Source of the DNA: Streptomyces iakyrus
GTDB lineage: Bacteria; Actinomycetota; Actinomycetes; Streptomycetales; Streptomycetaceae
Reading direction: 5' to 3'
Assembly (NCBI RefSeq): GCF_000717055.1
Contig: NZ_JNXI01000044.1
Location: forward strand, 1-57,984
DNA length: 57,984 nt
In this document: piece by piece, positions 7,515 through 16,442 of the stretch
How positions within the stretch are numbered: position 1 is the first letter of the stretch
How the letters are laid out: every line of letters begins with the position of its first letter
Made by a program: the position numbers and the translations under genes
The notes under the pieces: generated by a model
Seen by the model: the letters and a program-made list of their open reading frames with translations, nothing else
Database searches by the model: none
What the model was told of the DNA's origin: nothing

Positions 7515-9074
7515 TCAGCGGTGCCGGAACCAGGACATCGACGAGAGCGCCCGGTCGTCGTAGCCGAACAGCGCCTGGTTCTCCCAGGCGTTGCCGGAGG
7601 CCGCGTCGGTCGGGTCCCAGCCGTTGCCGTTCACCGCGGTCCAGGTCGCCTCCCAGTAGAAGATGCCCAGGCCACGGCCGTTCGGGACGGCCTCCACGAT
7701 GCTCATCATGTCGTTCATCCACCGGGTCTGGCCGGTCACGCTCGCCGGGTAGCCGGGGACCAGTTCGGCGCTGGTGTCGATGATGTTCTCGTGGGCGTCC
7801 TCGCTGTCGAGGCGGAACGGGTAGGCGGTCTCGGCGACGAAGACCGGCTTGCCGTAGCGCGCGGCCGCGTCGTCGAGGGTGGTCTGGAAGTCGGCCAGGG
7901 TGCCGTGCCAGTAGCCGTAGAACGACAGGCCGATCGCGTCGAACCTGACGCCGTTGGAGCGCGCGCTGTCGAACCACCAGCGGGTGCCCTCCAGGTCACC
8001 GCCCTCGGCGAGGTGCAGCGCCACGGTGGTGGACGGGCTGACCGCCTTGACCGCGTCGTAGCCGGAGTTGAGCAGACCGGCCAGCTGCGTCCAGTTGGAG
8101 GTGGATCCCTCGTTCCACAGCATGCCGCCGTTGATCTCGTTGCCGACCTGGACCATGTCGGCGGTGGTGCCCTGCGCCTTCAAGGCGTTCAGCACGTCGT
8201 ACGTGTGGTTGTACACGTCCGTCTTCAGCTGACCGTAGGAGTGGCCTGCCCAGGCGGCGGGCTTGTCCTGGCGTCCAGGGTCGGCCCAGAAGTCCGAGTA
8301 GTGGAAGTCGACCAGCAGCTTCATGCCCTGGGCCTTGACGCGCTTGGCCGTGGCCAGGACGCGGGCCTTGTTGTTGTAGCCGTCGGCCGGGTTCACCCAG
8401 ACCTTGAGGCGGGCGTAGTTCATGCCGGAGGACTTGAGGACGGACAGGGGGTCGGTGGCGGTGCCCGAGCCGTTGCGGTAGACGCCGCCCCTGGCCTCGC
8501 TCTTGGCCAGCGAGGAGATGTCGGCGCCCTTGACCGACGTACCGGTCGTGCCGGACGTGAAGGTCAGGTCGTCGACATTGATCCAGTTGCCCGGGTTGGC
8601 GTCACTGTTGACGCTGATCGTGCACTGGTTGCCGGTCACCGTGACCGGCACGACGATCCGGAGCCACCCACTGGCGGAGACCGGCAGGTCGGTGCGCTGT
8701 TCGGAGCCGCCGCAGTTCTTCAGCGCCAGGTACGCGGACTTCTGCCCGCCGCCGGAACGCACCCAGGCGGTGAGCTTGTAGTTCCCGTTGGCGAGCCCGG
8801 ACAGGTACTGGTACGTCTCCACCTTGTAGGCCGAGGAGGACCAGTGGCTGAGGCGGTTGCTGCCGCCGTGGCCGCCGGACTCGGTGAACGAGGCGCCGGT
8901 GTCGCCGTACTCGGACCAGCCGCTCGGGGTCGCGGCGCCCGCTCCGTCGGCTTCGAAGCCGCCGTTGGTCAGCGTGCTCGCGGCGTGGGCCGGGCCGGCG
9001 GGCAGGGCGGTGAGGGCGAGGCCCGCGGCGAGCGGGAGCAGCAGGGCCCTGAGGGTGCGTCTGGGATGGAACAT
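7515..9074 (-). CDS. Secreted arabinogalactan endo-beta-1,4-galactanase (GH53) with N-terminal carbohydrate-binding module
   Basis: 519 aa. Signal peptide of 31 residues (RR, hydrophobic core, cleavage AHA-AS). Residues about 33-175 form a beta-sandwich (STLTNGGFEADG, GWSEYGDTGASF, NWINVDDLTF) of the galactan-binding CBM61-like type. The GH53 barrel follows: VKGADISSLAKSEARGGVYR, NYARLKVWVNP, LLVDFHYSDFWADPGRQDKP, MVQVGNEINGGMLW (acid/base Glu), IGLSFYGYWHG, VFVAETAYPF (nucleophile Glu), GIFYWEATW. It cuts beta-1,4-galactan outside the cell; the oligosaccharides would enter through the ABC importer at 11390-14537 and be split by the GH42 enzyme. ATG at 9072-9074 has AAGGGA upstream. A terminator between GH42 and this gene suggests its own promoter. 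Confidence 0.93.
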   Translation of the reverse strand: MFHPRRTLRALLLPLAAGLALTALPAGPAHAASTLTNGGFEADGAGAATPSGWSEYGDTGASFTESGGHGGSNRLSHWSSSAYKVETYQYLSGLANGNYKLTAWVRSGGGQKSAYLALKNCGGSEQRTDLPVSASGWLRIVVPVTVTGNQCTISVNSDANPGNWINVDDLTFTSGTTGTSVKGADISSLAKSEARGGVYRNGSGTATDPLSVLKSSGMNYARLKVWVNPADGYNNKARVLATAKRVKAQGMKLLVDFHYSDFWADPGRQDKPAAWAGHSYGQLKTDVYNHTYDVLNALKAQGTTADMVQVGNEINGGMLWNEGSTSNWTQLAGLLNSGYDAVKAVSPSTTVALHLAEGGDLEGTRWWFDSARSNGVRFDAIGLSFYGYWHGTLADFQTTLDDAAARYGKPVFVAETAYPFRLDSEDAHENIIDTSAELVPGYPASVTGQTRWMNDMMSIVEAVPNGRGLGIFYWEATWTAVNGNGWDPTDAASGNAWENQALFGYDDRALSSMSWFRHR

Positions 9075-9111
9075 CGTCGTCCGTCGTCCCTTCGACGTGG
9101 GGGTGGGGGGC

Positions 9112-9127
9112 CTCACCAGGAGGTGAG
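9112..9127. promoter_or_regulatory. Short dyad upstream of GH53 gene, possible operator
   Basis: CTCACC-AGGA-GGTGAG, a perfect 6-4-6 inverted repeat in the 109-bp gap between the GH42 terminator and the GH53 start. It could be a regulator site for GH53, but it does not match the LacI-type operator at 11321-11336, so support is weak. Confidence 0.25.
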
Positions 9128-9138
9128 TGAGGAGCAGG

Positions 9139-9176
9139 CCCTCCGCCCGCGGCTCGTGGCTCGCGCGGGCGGAGGG
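9139..9176 (-). terminator. Hairpin terminator after GH42 gene
   Basis: Perfect 13-bp stem (CCCTCCGCCCGCG / CGCGGGCGGAGGG) with a 12-nt loop, 7 bp past the GH42 stop codon on the minus strand and 65 bp before the GH53 start. It should end or weaken the GH42 transcript before GH53. Confidence 0.8.
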
Positions 9177-9183
9177 AGTCGGT

Positions 9184-11205
9184 TCAGCCGTCGAGCCGCA
9201 CGACCCGGACGGCTCCGGCCGGGACCACGAGGCGGCCGGCGGCGCGGTCACCGGTCAGCAGCTCGGTGCCGGGGGCCTCCAACGGCACCTTGGCGTCGGA
9301 GCCGGTGTGGTTGACGGTGAAGAGGTAGGTGCCCGTCGCGCCGGTGCGGCGGACCACCTCGACGTCCCGGGGCAGGTCGGCTCGCGGGGCGAGCCCGGCG
9401 TCCTCGCCCGCCCGGCCGAGCAGCGCGTCGAGGCCGTCGGCGCCGAGCCGGGTGGAGACGTACCAGGCGGTGCCCTCGCCGAGGCGGTGCCGGGTGACGG
9501 CGGGCAGACCGGCGGCCAGGCCGTCGGCGTAGGCCGAGACGGTCTCGGCGCCGCGCGGCACGACGAACTCTGTCCACACGTCGGCGGAGAGGTCGGTTGC
9601 GTCGAGGCCGGTGACACGCACCCGTTCGCCGGGCAGCAGCGGGGAGAACTCCTCGACGGTGAGGCCGAGGACGTCCCGCAGCGGGCCCGGGTAGGCGCCC
9701 TCGTGGACGGCGTCGTGCTGATCGACGATGCCGGAGAAGTAGGAGACGACCAGCGTGCCGCCCTGCTCGACGTACGCCTTAAGGTTGCGCCCGGCCGCCT
9801 CCGTCATCAGGTACAGAGCCGGTACGACGACAAGGGGATACCTCGACAAGTCGGCTTCCGGATGGGCGAAGTCGACGGTGAGGTGGCGGTCGTAGAGGGC
9901 CTCGTAGAAGGCGTCGGCGCGTTCGCGGGCGTCGTGGTCGACGCTGGGGCGCCAGTCGAGGGTCTGCGCCCACCACGAGTGCCAGTCCCAGAGCACGGCC
10001 ACGTCTGCCTCGGTGCGGGTGCCACGGACTTCGCTCAACGCCTCGATGTGCGCGCCGAGTTCGACGACCTCGCGCCATACGCGGGTGCCGGTGCCGCCGT
10101 GCGGGACCATCGCCGAGTGGAACTTCTCGGCGCCGCGCCGGGACTGGCGCCACTGGAAGAACAGGGCGCCGTCGGAGCCGCGCGCCACATGGGCGAGGGA
10201 GTTGCGGGCCATCTGGCCGGGGGCCTTGGCGGGGTTGCGGAGCTGCCAGTTGACGCCCGAGGTGGAGTGTTCCAGCAGCAGCCAGGGGGCGCCACCCGCG
10301 ACGGAGCGGGTGAGGTCGGCGGCCATCGCCAGATTGACGTGGGTGCGGCGGCCGTCGGTGATCAGGTAGTGGTCGTTGGTGACGAGGTCGACCTCGCGGC
10401 CCCAGGCCCAGTAGTCGACGGAGTCGCACTGGCTCAGCGCCGTCATGAAGTTGGTGGTGACCGGGATGCCGGGTGAGAGGCGGTGCAGGATGTCCCGCTC
10501 CATGCGGAAGTTCTCGCGCATGGTGGCGTCGGCGAACCGCTTGTAGTCCAGCGCCTGCCCGGGGTTGACGGCCGCGGGGGTGAGCCGGGGCGGGTTGATG
10601 TCCTCGAAGCCGCCGTAGCGCTGACCCCAGAAGGCCGTGCCCCAGGCCTCGTTGACCGCGTCGACCGTGCCGTAGGTGGTCGCCAGCCAGCGGCGGAAGT
10701 GGGCGGCGCACGACGCGCAGTAGCAGGCGGAGACGGGGACGCCGTACTCGTTGTGGACGTGCCACATCGCCAGGGCCGGGTGGTCGCCGTAGCGCTCGGC
10801 GAGCTTCGTGGTGATGGCCGCGGCGGCGGAGCGGTAGTCGGCGTTGCTGTGGCAGATGGCCGCGCGGGAGCCGAACTCGTAGCGCACACCCTCGGCCGTG
10901 ACGGGCAGTGCCTCTGGGTGGGCCCGGTAGAACCAGACGGGCGGGACGACGGTGGGGGTGCCGAGGTCGACGCGGATACCGTGCTCGTGCAGCAGGTCCA
11001 GGAGCCGGTCCAGCCAGCCGAAGTCGTAGCGGCCGGGTGAGGGCTCCAGCAGCGCCCAGGAGAAGATCCCGACGCTCACCATCGTGACGCCGGCCTCCCG
11101 CATCAGCCGGACGTCCTCCTGCCAGACACTCTCCGGCCACTGCTCGGGGTTGTAGTCCCCACCGAAGGCGAGCCTGGTGAGGCCCCTGGGGGTGGTCTCC
11201 GGCAT
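9184..11205 (-). CDS. Beta-galactosidase, GH42 family
   Basis: 673 aa, cytosolic. Order: TIM barrel (about 1-390, starting LAFGGDYNPEQWPESVWQED), trimerisation domain, and small C-terminal beta domain. Acid/base Glu in WHVHNEYG (about E153), nucleophile Glu in LLLEHSTSGVNW (about E312). The four GH42 zinc Cys are present (ICHSN about C118; CYCASC about C161, C163, C166). It hydrolyses terminal beta-galactosides, here most likely galacto-oligosaccharides released by the GH53 enzyme. ATG at 11203-11205 has GGGAGA upstream. It is transcribed divergently from the ABC importer, so the 184-bp gap should carry both promoters. Confidence 0.95.
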   Translation of the reverse strand: MPETTPRGLTRLAFGGDYNPEQWPESVWQEDVRLMREAGVTMVSVGIFSWALLEPSPGRYDFGWLDRLLDLLHEHGIRVDLGTPTVVPPVWFYRAHPEALPVTAEGVRYEFGSRAAICHSNADYRSAAAAITTKLAERYGDHPALAMWHVHNEYGVPVSACYCASCAAHFRRWLATTYGTVDAVNEAWGTAFWGQRYGGFEDINPPRLTPAAVNPGQALDYKRFADATMRENFRMERDILHRLSPGIPVTTNFMTALSQCDSVDYWAWGREVDLVTNDHYLITDGRRTHVNLAMAADLTRSVAGGAPWLLLEHSTSGVNWQLRNPAKAPGQMARNSLAHVARGSDGALFFQWRQSRRGAEKFHSAMVPHGGTGTRVWREVVELGAHIEALSEVRGTRTEADVAVLWDWHSWWAQTLDWRPSVDHDARERADAFYEALYDRHLTVDFAHPEADLSRYPLVVVPALYLMTEAAGRNLKAYVEQGGTLVVSYFSGIVDQHDAVHEGAYPGPLRDVLGLTVEEFSPLLPGERVRVTGLDATDLSADVWTEFVVPRGAETVSAYADGLAAGLPAVTRHRLGEGTAWYVSTRLGADGLDALLGRAGEDAGLAPRADLPRDVEVVRRTGATGTYLFTVNHTGSDAKVPLEAPGTELLTGDRAAGRLVVPAGAVRVVRLDG

Positions 11206-11293
11206 GGAAGGTCTCCCGGTCGATCGAAAATTTGGGAACGTGCACACACAGCAGCGCAGTGCGAAGGCCAACATAACCGCACAGCAACAACCA

Positions 11294-11336
11294 TTGACAA
11301 GTGTCCGGGATGTTTCTCTACTGTGAACGCTCACAG
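11294..11336 (+). promoter_or_regulatory. Promoter and LacI-type operator of the galacto-oligosaccharide ABC operon
   Basis: TTGACA (11294-11299), 17-bp spacer, TCTACT (11317-11322) form a good sigma-70/HrdB-like promoter. The dyad CTGTGAACGCTCACAG (11321-11336, 14 of 16 symmetric, central CG) overlaps the -10 and the start point, the expected place and form of a LacI/GalR repressor site. The LacI gene at 14534 is the last gene of the operon, so autorepression relieved by a galactoside is likely. On the other strand TTGTCA overlaps the same bases and could be part of a divergent GH42 promoter. Confidence 0.72.
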
Positions 11337-11389
11337 AAGCGTGGCAGGTCCTTGCAGCAGGCGAGGGCCCCAGGTCAGGGGAGAGATCC

Positions 11390-12709
11390 ATGCCGTACAC
11401 GAAGCGCCGCCGCCTCGTGAGAACCGCCGTCGCCATAGCCCTCGGCGCCACCACCCTCGCCGCCTGCGGCTCGCAATCCGCGGACGGCGACACCGAGTCG
11501 GGCCCGGCCTCGCTGACGTACTGGACGTGGACGCCCGGCATGGACAAGGTCGTGGACCTCTGGAACAAGGGGCCGGGCAAGAAGGACCGGATCACCGTCA
11601 CGGTGAAGAAGCAGGCGTCCGGTGACACGCTGGTCACCAAGATCCTCACCGCGCACAAGGCGGGCAAGGCGCCCGACCTGGTGCAGGCGGAGTACCAGGC
11701 GCTGCCCACGCTCGTCAGCAACGACGCGCTCGCCGACATCTCGAAGAACGCCGGCGAGGCGGAGGGCAAGTTCGCCGACGGCGTCTGGCAGCAGACGACC
11801 CTCGGCACGGACGCGGTCTACGCGGTCCCGCAGGACATCGGGCCGATGATGTTCTACTACCGCGAGGACCTGTTCAAGAAGTACGGCCTGACCGTGCCGA
11901 CGACCTGGGACGAGTTCGCCGAGACCGCCCGCAAGCTGAAGAAGGCGGCTCCGGAGAAGGACCTCACCACCTTCTCCGCCAACGACTCGGGCCTCTTCGC
12001 GGGCCTCGCCCAGCAGGCGGGCGCCAAGTGGTGGACGACGTCCGGCGACCGGTGGAAGGTCGCCATCAACGACGCGGCGACCCAGAAGGTCGCGAAGTTC
12101 TGGGGCGGCCTCGTGAAGGAGGGCGCCATCGACAACCAGCCGATGTACACGCCCGCCTGGAACAAGGCGCTCAACACCGGCAAGCAGATCGCCTGGGTCA
12201 GCGCCGTGTGGGCGCCGGGCACGCTGACCACGGCCGCGCCCGACACCAAGGGCAAGTGGGCCATGGCCCCGCTCCCCCAGTGGTCCGCGAGCGACAACAG
12301 CACCGGCAGCTGGGGCGGCTCCTCCACCGCCGTCACCACCGACTCCGAACACCGGGCCGCCGCCGCGAAGTTCGCCGCCTGGCTGAACACCGACAGCGAG
12401 GCGCTGAACGCGCTGGCGAAGGAGAGCGGCATCTATCCGGCCGCCACCAACGCCCAGACCAGCGGCGCCTTCCTCAAGCCGCCGGCCTACTTCGCCAACC
12501 AGGCCGACTTCTACACCAAGGCCGCCGACATCGCGGAGACCACCGCGCCCTCCGCCTGGGGCCCGAACGTGAACGTCGCCTACACCACGTTCAAGGACGC
12601 CTTCGGCGCCGCGGCGAAGAGCAAGTCGGACTTCGGTGCCGCGCTGGACGAGATGCAGGCCGACACCGTCGCCGACATGAAGAAGCAGGGCTTCGAGGTC
12701 GCGGAGTGA
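11390..12709 (+). CDS. Galacto-oligosaccharide ABC transporter, solute-binding lipoprotein
   Basis: 439 aa, family 1 extracellular sugar-binding protein. Lipoprotein signal with basic start (KRRRLVR) and lipobox TTLAAC; Cys26 would be lipidated. Mature part: LTYWTWTPGMDKVVDLW, VTVKKQASGDTLVTKILTAHKAGKAPDLVQAEYQALP, YAVPQDIGPMMFYYRED, WDEFAETARKLKKA. It binds sugar outside and hands it to the two permeases downstream. No ATPase gene is present; as in other Streptomyces sugar operons the shared MsiK ATPase probably serves. Galactan substrate is inferred from the GH42 and GH53 neighbours. Confidence 0.92.
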   Translation: MPYTKRRRLVRTAVAIALGATTLAACGSQSADGDTESGPASLTYWTWTPGMDKVVDLWNKGPGKKDRITVTVKKQASGDTLVTKILTAHKAGKAPDLVQAEYQALPTLVSNDALADISKNAGEAEGKFADGVWQQTTLGTDAVYAVPQDIGPMMFYYREDLFKKYGLTVPTTWDEFAETARKLKKAAPEKDLTTFSANDSGLFAGLAQQAGAKWWTTSGDRWKVAINDAATQKVAKFWGGLVKEGAIDNQPMYTPAWNKALNTGKQIAWVSAVWAPGTLTTAAPDTKGKWAMAPLPQWSASDNSTGSWGGSSTAVTTDSEHRAAAAKFAAWLNTDSEALNALAKESGIYPAATNAQTSGAFLKPPAYFANQADFYTKAADIAETTAPSAWGPNVNVAYTTFKDAFGAAAKSKSDFGAALDEMQADTVADMKKQGFEVAE

Positions 12710-13632
12710 AAAGCACGGCACGCCGGCGGTCGTACGGGGTGAAGGGGGCCCCGTACGCCTTCCTCGTCCCCGCGACCGTCTTGTTCGCGCTGTTCTTCGC
12801 GCTGCCCATCGGCTACGCGGTCTGGCTCAGCTTCCGCAAGGTGCAGGTGTCGGGCCTCGGCCTCGGCTCCGGCGCCCGCAAGGAGGTCTGGGCGGGCCTG
12901 GAGAACTACACCGACGCCCTCTCCGACAGCGAACTGCTGCACGGCACCCTGCGCGTGCTCGGCTACGGGTGCATCGTCGTGCCCGTCATGCTCGGCCTGG
13001 CCCTGCTGTTCGCGCTGATGCTCGACTCGGAGAAGGTGCGGCTCGCGCCCGTCACCCGGCTCGCGATCTTCCTGCCGTACGCCATCCCCGGTGTGGTGGC
13101 GGCCCTGCTGTGGGGCTTCCTCTACCTGCCGGACGTCAGCCCCTTCTACTTCGTGCTCGACAGGCTCGGGATGCCGCAGCCGGACCTGCTGGATGGCGGG
13201 CCGCTGTTCCTGGCCCTGTCGAACATAGCGGTCTGGGGCGGCACCGGCTTCAACATGATCGTCATCTACACCTCGCTCCAGGCGATCCCGGCGGAGGTGT
13301 ACGAGGCGGCGAAGCTGGACGGCGCCACCCCGCTGCAGATCGCACTGCGGATCAAGATCCCGATGGTCTCGCCCTCCCTGGTCCTGACCTTCTTCTTCTC
13401 GATCATCGCGACGCTCCAGGTGTTCAACGAACCGACCACCCTCAAGCCGCTCACCAACTCGGTGTCCACGACGTGGAGCCCGCTCATGAAGGTGCACCGG
13501 GACGCCTTCGGCGAGGGTGACATCCACGGGGCCGCGGCGCAGGCCGTGATCATCGCCTTCGCCACGCTCCTCCTCTCCTTCGGCTTCCTGCGGGCCGCGA
13601 ACCGTCGCCAGAAGCAGGAGGCCGCCCGATGA
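12706..13632 (+). CDS. Sugar ABC transporter permease, MalF/UgpA type
   Basis: 308 aa, six membrane helices. The EAA loop that contacts the ATPase is EVYEAAKLDGATPLQIALRI. GTG start (12706) overlaps the binding-protein stop by 4 bp, and the stop overlaps the next permease start by 4 bp, so all three are translationally coupled. It forms the inner-membrane channel with the 13629-14537 product. Confidence 0.92.
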   Translation: MKSTARRRSYGVKGAPYAFLVPATVLFALFFALPIGYAVWLSFRKVQVSGLGLGSGARKEVWAGLENYTDALSDSELLHGTLRVLGYGCIVVPVMLGLALLFALMLDSEKVRLAPVTRLAIFLPYAIPGVVAALLWGFLYLPDVSPFYFVLDRLGMPQPDLLDGGPLFLALSNIAVWGGTGFNMIVIYTSLQAIPAEVYEAAKLDGATPLQIALRIKIPMVSPSLVLTFFFSIIATLQVFNEPTTLKPLTNSVSTTWSPLMKVHRDAFGEGDIHGAAAQAVIIAFATLLLSFGFLRAANRRQKQEAAR

Positions 13633-14537
13633 GCTCCCTCGCCGTCCCCCAGACCGAGCCGGTGGCGGGCAGCACGCCCGGCACCGCCCAGGGCCGCCCG
13701 CCGCTGCGCCGCCGGATCGCCCTGATCCCCACCGTCACCCTGCTGCTGGGCGCGCTCTACTGCCTGCTCCCGGTCGCCTGGGTGGTCATCGCGGCCACCA
13801 AGTCCGGGCGGGAGCTGTTCTCCACGTTCACGTTCCTGCCGGGCACGGGCTTCGCCGGCAACGTCCGGGACCTCAACGCCTACCGCGACGGCGTCTACTG
13901 GCAGTGGATGGCCAACTCCGCGCTGTACGCCGGCCTCGGGGCCCTGCTGTCGACGTGCGTGTCCGCGATCAGCGGCTACGCACTCGCGATCTACCGCTTC
14001 CGCGGGCGCGAGACGCTCTTCAACGTGCTGCTCGCGGGGGTGCTGATGCCGCCGGTGATCCTGGCCGTCCCCCAGTACCTGCTGCTGGCGAAGGCCGACC
14101 TCACCGACTCGTACCTGTCCGTCCTGCTGCCGCAGATCCTCTTCCCGTACGGCGTCTACCTCGCGCGGATCTACGCCGCCGCCGCGGTGCCCGCCGACGT
14201 GATCGAGGCCGGGCGCATGGACGGGGGGAGCGAGTGGCGGATCTTCACGCGGATCGCCCTGCCGATGATGATCCCCGGGATGGTGACGGTGTTCCTGTTC
14301 CAGTTCGTGGCGATCTGGAACAACTTCCTGCTGCCGTACATCATGCTCAGCGACGACGAGAAGTTCCCGATCACGCTCGGCCTGTTCACGTTGCTGGAGC
14401 AGGGCGCCAACACCCCGGCGCTGTACACCCTGGTGATCACGGGAGCCTTGCTCGCCGTGCTCCCGCTGGTCGCCCTCTTCCTGGTCATCCAGCGGTTCTG
14501 GAGCCTGGATCTGCTCTCGGGAGCCGTAAAGTCGTGA
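13629..14537 (+). CDS. Sugar ABC transporter permease, MalG/UgpE type
   Basis: 302 aa, six membrane helices after a Pro/Arg-rich cytosolic start. EAA loop is DVIEAGRMDGGSEWRIFTRI. Second half of the galacto-oligosaccharide channel. Start ATG overlaps the previous stop (ATGA), and its own stop overlaps the GTG of the LacI gene by 4 bp, placing the regulator in the same translational chain. Confidence 0.92.
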   Translation: MSSLAVPQTEPVAGSTPGTAQGRPPLRRRIALIPTVTLLLGALYCLLPVAWVVIAATKSGRELFSTFTFLPGTGFAGNVRDLNAYRDGVYWQWMANSALYAGLGALLSTCVSAISGYALAIYRFRGRETLFNVLLAGVLMPPVILAVPQYLLLAKADLTDSYLSVLLPQILFPYGVYLARIYAAAAVPADVIEAGRMDGGSEWRIFTRIALPMMIPGMVTVFLFQFVAIWNNFLLPYIMLSDDEKFPITLGLFTLLEQGANTPALYTLVITGALLAVLPLVALFLVIQRFWSLDLLSGAVKS

Positions 14538-15565
14538 CCGTGAACGCTACGGGAGGCAGGCGCAGGCCGCCCACGATCCATGACGTGGCGCGCGAGGCCG
14601 GTGTCTCGCGCGGTACCGTCTCACGCGTCCTCAACGGCGGGCACTACGTCAGTCCGGCCGCCCAGGAGGCAGTCAACGCGGCCATCCGCAGAACGGGTTA
14701 CGTGGTCAACCGGCACGCCCGTTCCCTGATCACCGGCCGGTCCGACTCGATCGGTTTCCTGCTCACGGAGCCGCAGGAGAGGTTCTTCGAGGACCCCAAC
14801 TTCAACGTGCTGCTGCGCGGCTGCACCCAGGCGCTCGCCGCGCACGACATCCCGCTGCTGCTGATGCTCGCGGGCACCGAGGACGAACGGCGGCGCATCA
14901 CGCGGTACATCACCGCCGGGCACGTCGACGGGGTGCTGCTGGTCTCCAGCCACTCCGGTGATCCCGTCGCCGAGCAGCTGCGCGAGGCGGGGGTGCCGCT
15001 GGTGGCGTGCGGGAAGCCGATCGGGCTGGCGTCCAAAGTCAGTTACGTGGCCGCCGACGACCGTGACGGCGCCCGCGACATGGTGCGTCACCTGCTGTCG
15101 CTCGGGCGGCGCCGGGTGGGCACGGTGACCGGACCGCTGGACACCCCCGGTGGTGTCGAGCGCCTCGCCGGTTACAAGGAGGTGCTGGCCGAGGCGGGTC
15201 TGGAGTTCGACGAGCGGCTGGTCGTCTCCGGCGACTACAGCCGGGCGAGCGGTGAGGCGGGCGCCGAGCGGCTGCTGGCGCGGGCGCCGGACGTCGACGC
15301 GGTGTTCGTCGCCTCGGACCTCATGGCGCAAGGAGTGCTCACGGCCCTGCACCGGGCCGGGCGGCGGGTGCCGCAGGACGTGGCCGTCGGCGGTTTCGAC
15401 GATTCACCGGCCGCGGTGGCCGCGGGGCCCGAGCTGACGACGATCCGGCAGCCCTGGGACCGCATCAGCAGCGAGATGGTGCGGGTGCTGCTCGCGCAGA
15501 TCGGGGGCGAGGATCCGGCGGCGGTGATCCTGCCGACGGAGCTGGTGAAGCGGGAGTCGACGTAA
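14534..15565 (+). CDS. LacI-family repressor of the galacto-oligosaccharide operon
   Basis: 343 aa. N-terminal LacI helix-turn-helix (PPTIHDVAREAGVSRGTVSRVLNGG, about residues 12-36) with hinge region, then a periplasmic-binding-protein-like effector domain (DSIGFLLTEP, DGVLLVSSHSGDP, VAVGGFDDSPAA). GTG at 14534 is chosen because it overlaps the permease stop; a second GTG two codons on is possible. Likely binds the operator at 11321-11336. Confidence 0.92.
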   Translation: MTVNATGGRRRPPTIHDVAREAGVSRGTVSRVLNGGHYVSPAAQEAVNAAIRRTGYVVNRHARSLITGRSDSIGFLLTEPQERFFEDPNFNVLLRGCTQALAAHDIPLLLMLAGTEDERRRITRYITAGHVDGVLLVSSHSGDPVAEQLREAGVPLVACGKPIGLASKVSYVAADDRDGARDMVRHLLSLGRRRVGTVTGPLDTPGGVERLAGYKEVLAEAGLEFDERLVVSGDYSRASGEAGAERLLARAPDVDAVFVASDLMAQGVLTALHRAGRRVPQDVAVGGFDDSPAAVAAGPELTTIRQPWDRISSEMVRVLLAQIGGEDPAAVILPTELVKREST

Positions 15566-15638
15566 GGCCGTGCGCAGGGGCCGGGAGCCCGTATGCATGC
15601 ACGGTCATGGAACCCTACGCCGGTGTTACCGTTCCCAT

Positions 15639-16064
15639 ATGGCGGCGAAGACGGCTGGCGGGCAGCTCGAGGAGCGGTGGCGGGACATCCTGTCGGCGCA
15701 CGCGCGCACGATGTGCGAGATCGACCGGGCGCTGCATCCGCACGGCCTCGGCGCATCCGACTTCGAGGTGCTGGACATGCTTGCGACCGCGACGCCCGAG
15801 GAGGGCGAGCAGTGCCGCGTGCAGAACCTCGTGGGGCGAATCCACCTCAGCCAGAGCGCGCTGTCGCGGCTGATCGCCCGGCTGGAGAAGGACGGCCTGG
15901 TGGCGCGGTCGGTGTGCGCGGAGGACCGCCGGGGTGTATGGGTCGCGCTGACGGCCAAGGGCCGTGACCTGCACGCCGAGGTGCTCCCGTTGCAGCGGGC
16001 GGCACTGATCCGGGCGCTGGGCGAGGAGCCGCCCAGGCCCGGATCGCGCAGGTCGCCTTCCTAG
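15639..16064 (+). CDS. MarR-family transcriptional regulator with repeat-derived stop
   Basis: 141 aa. Winged-helix core typical of MarR: ASDFEVLDMLATA, VQNLVGRIHLSQSALSRLIARLEKDGLVARSVCAEDRRGVWVALTAKGRDL. Target unknown. Start ATG at 15639 is the first in-frame ATG at the homology boundary, but no clear ribosome site precedes it. The last residues (EEPPRPGSRRSPS) are not MarR-like and the TAG stop lies inside the CTAGGGCCTGTC boundary of the repeat at 16061, so the C-terminus may have been altered by that insertion. Confidence 0.82.
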   Translation: MAAKTAGGQLEERWRDILSAHARTMCEIDRALHPHGLGASDFEVLDMLATATPEEGEQCRVQNLVGRIHLSQSALSRLIARLEKDGLVARSVCAEDRRGVWVALTAKGRDLHAEVLPLQRAALIRALGEEPPRPGSRRSPS

Positions 16065-16212
16065 GGCCTGTCGTTTGGATCAGGCCGCAGGAAATCGACG
16101 GTGCTGATCAGCGCCGGTGAGCGGGGCCTGGTGCGTGCAGCTGCAAGGCGGAGGAGGGCGTCGACGCGGAGCGTCGGCAACCGACGACAACGCGGCAGAT
16201 GTGCGTGCCACC
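16061..16212. mobile_element. Structured repeat, likely IS-derived or MITE-like remnant
   Basis: Begins CTAGGGCCTGTCGTTTGGAT and ends near GCGGCAGATGTGCGTGCCAC. Inside are two perfect hairpins (GACGC-GGA-GCGTC and CGTCGG-CAA-CCGACG). The outer arms GGTGCGTGCAGCTGC and GCAGATGTGCGTGCC pair as RNA with four G-U pairs and one mismatch. The left end resembles the IS start at 57891 (both CTAGG-C-TGTC). I recognise this kind of element from other Streptomyces genomes. It encodes no transposase of its own and cuts into the SseB-like gene. Exact limits are uncertain. Confidence 0.55.
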
Positions 16213-16442
16213 TCGGAGGTGAACACGGGCACCACCGGTTCGCCGCCCGGCTGCTCCAGCACCGGCAGCGCCACCGCCGAAGGGTTGGCGGCGTCCGAGT
16301 CGTTGGCGTCGTCGGGCACGGGGATGAGCACGTCGCTGTTGGCGAGCGCGTCCAGAGCCGCCGTGTCCTCGGTGTTCTCGGAGAGGACGTCCAGAGCCCG
16401 CTGGGCGGGCGTGGGCGTGGGGTCGTTTGCGGGTGTCTCCAT
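16080..16442 (-). pseudogene. SseB-like protein gene truncated by the repeat
   Basis: 120 codons. The first 80 or so residues are the N-terminal SseB domain of actinomycetes: TPAQRALDVLSENTEDTAALDALANSD, VLIPVPDDA, AVALPVLEQPGGEPVVPVFTSEVAR. From about residue 82 the reading frame is simply a translation of the repeat at 16061-16212 (low-complexity Pro/Arg, then QHRRFPAA) and ends at a stop inside it. The normal second half of the domain is missing, so the product is probably non-functional. ATG at 16440-16442 has AGGGA about 9-10 nt upstream. Confidence 0.72.
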
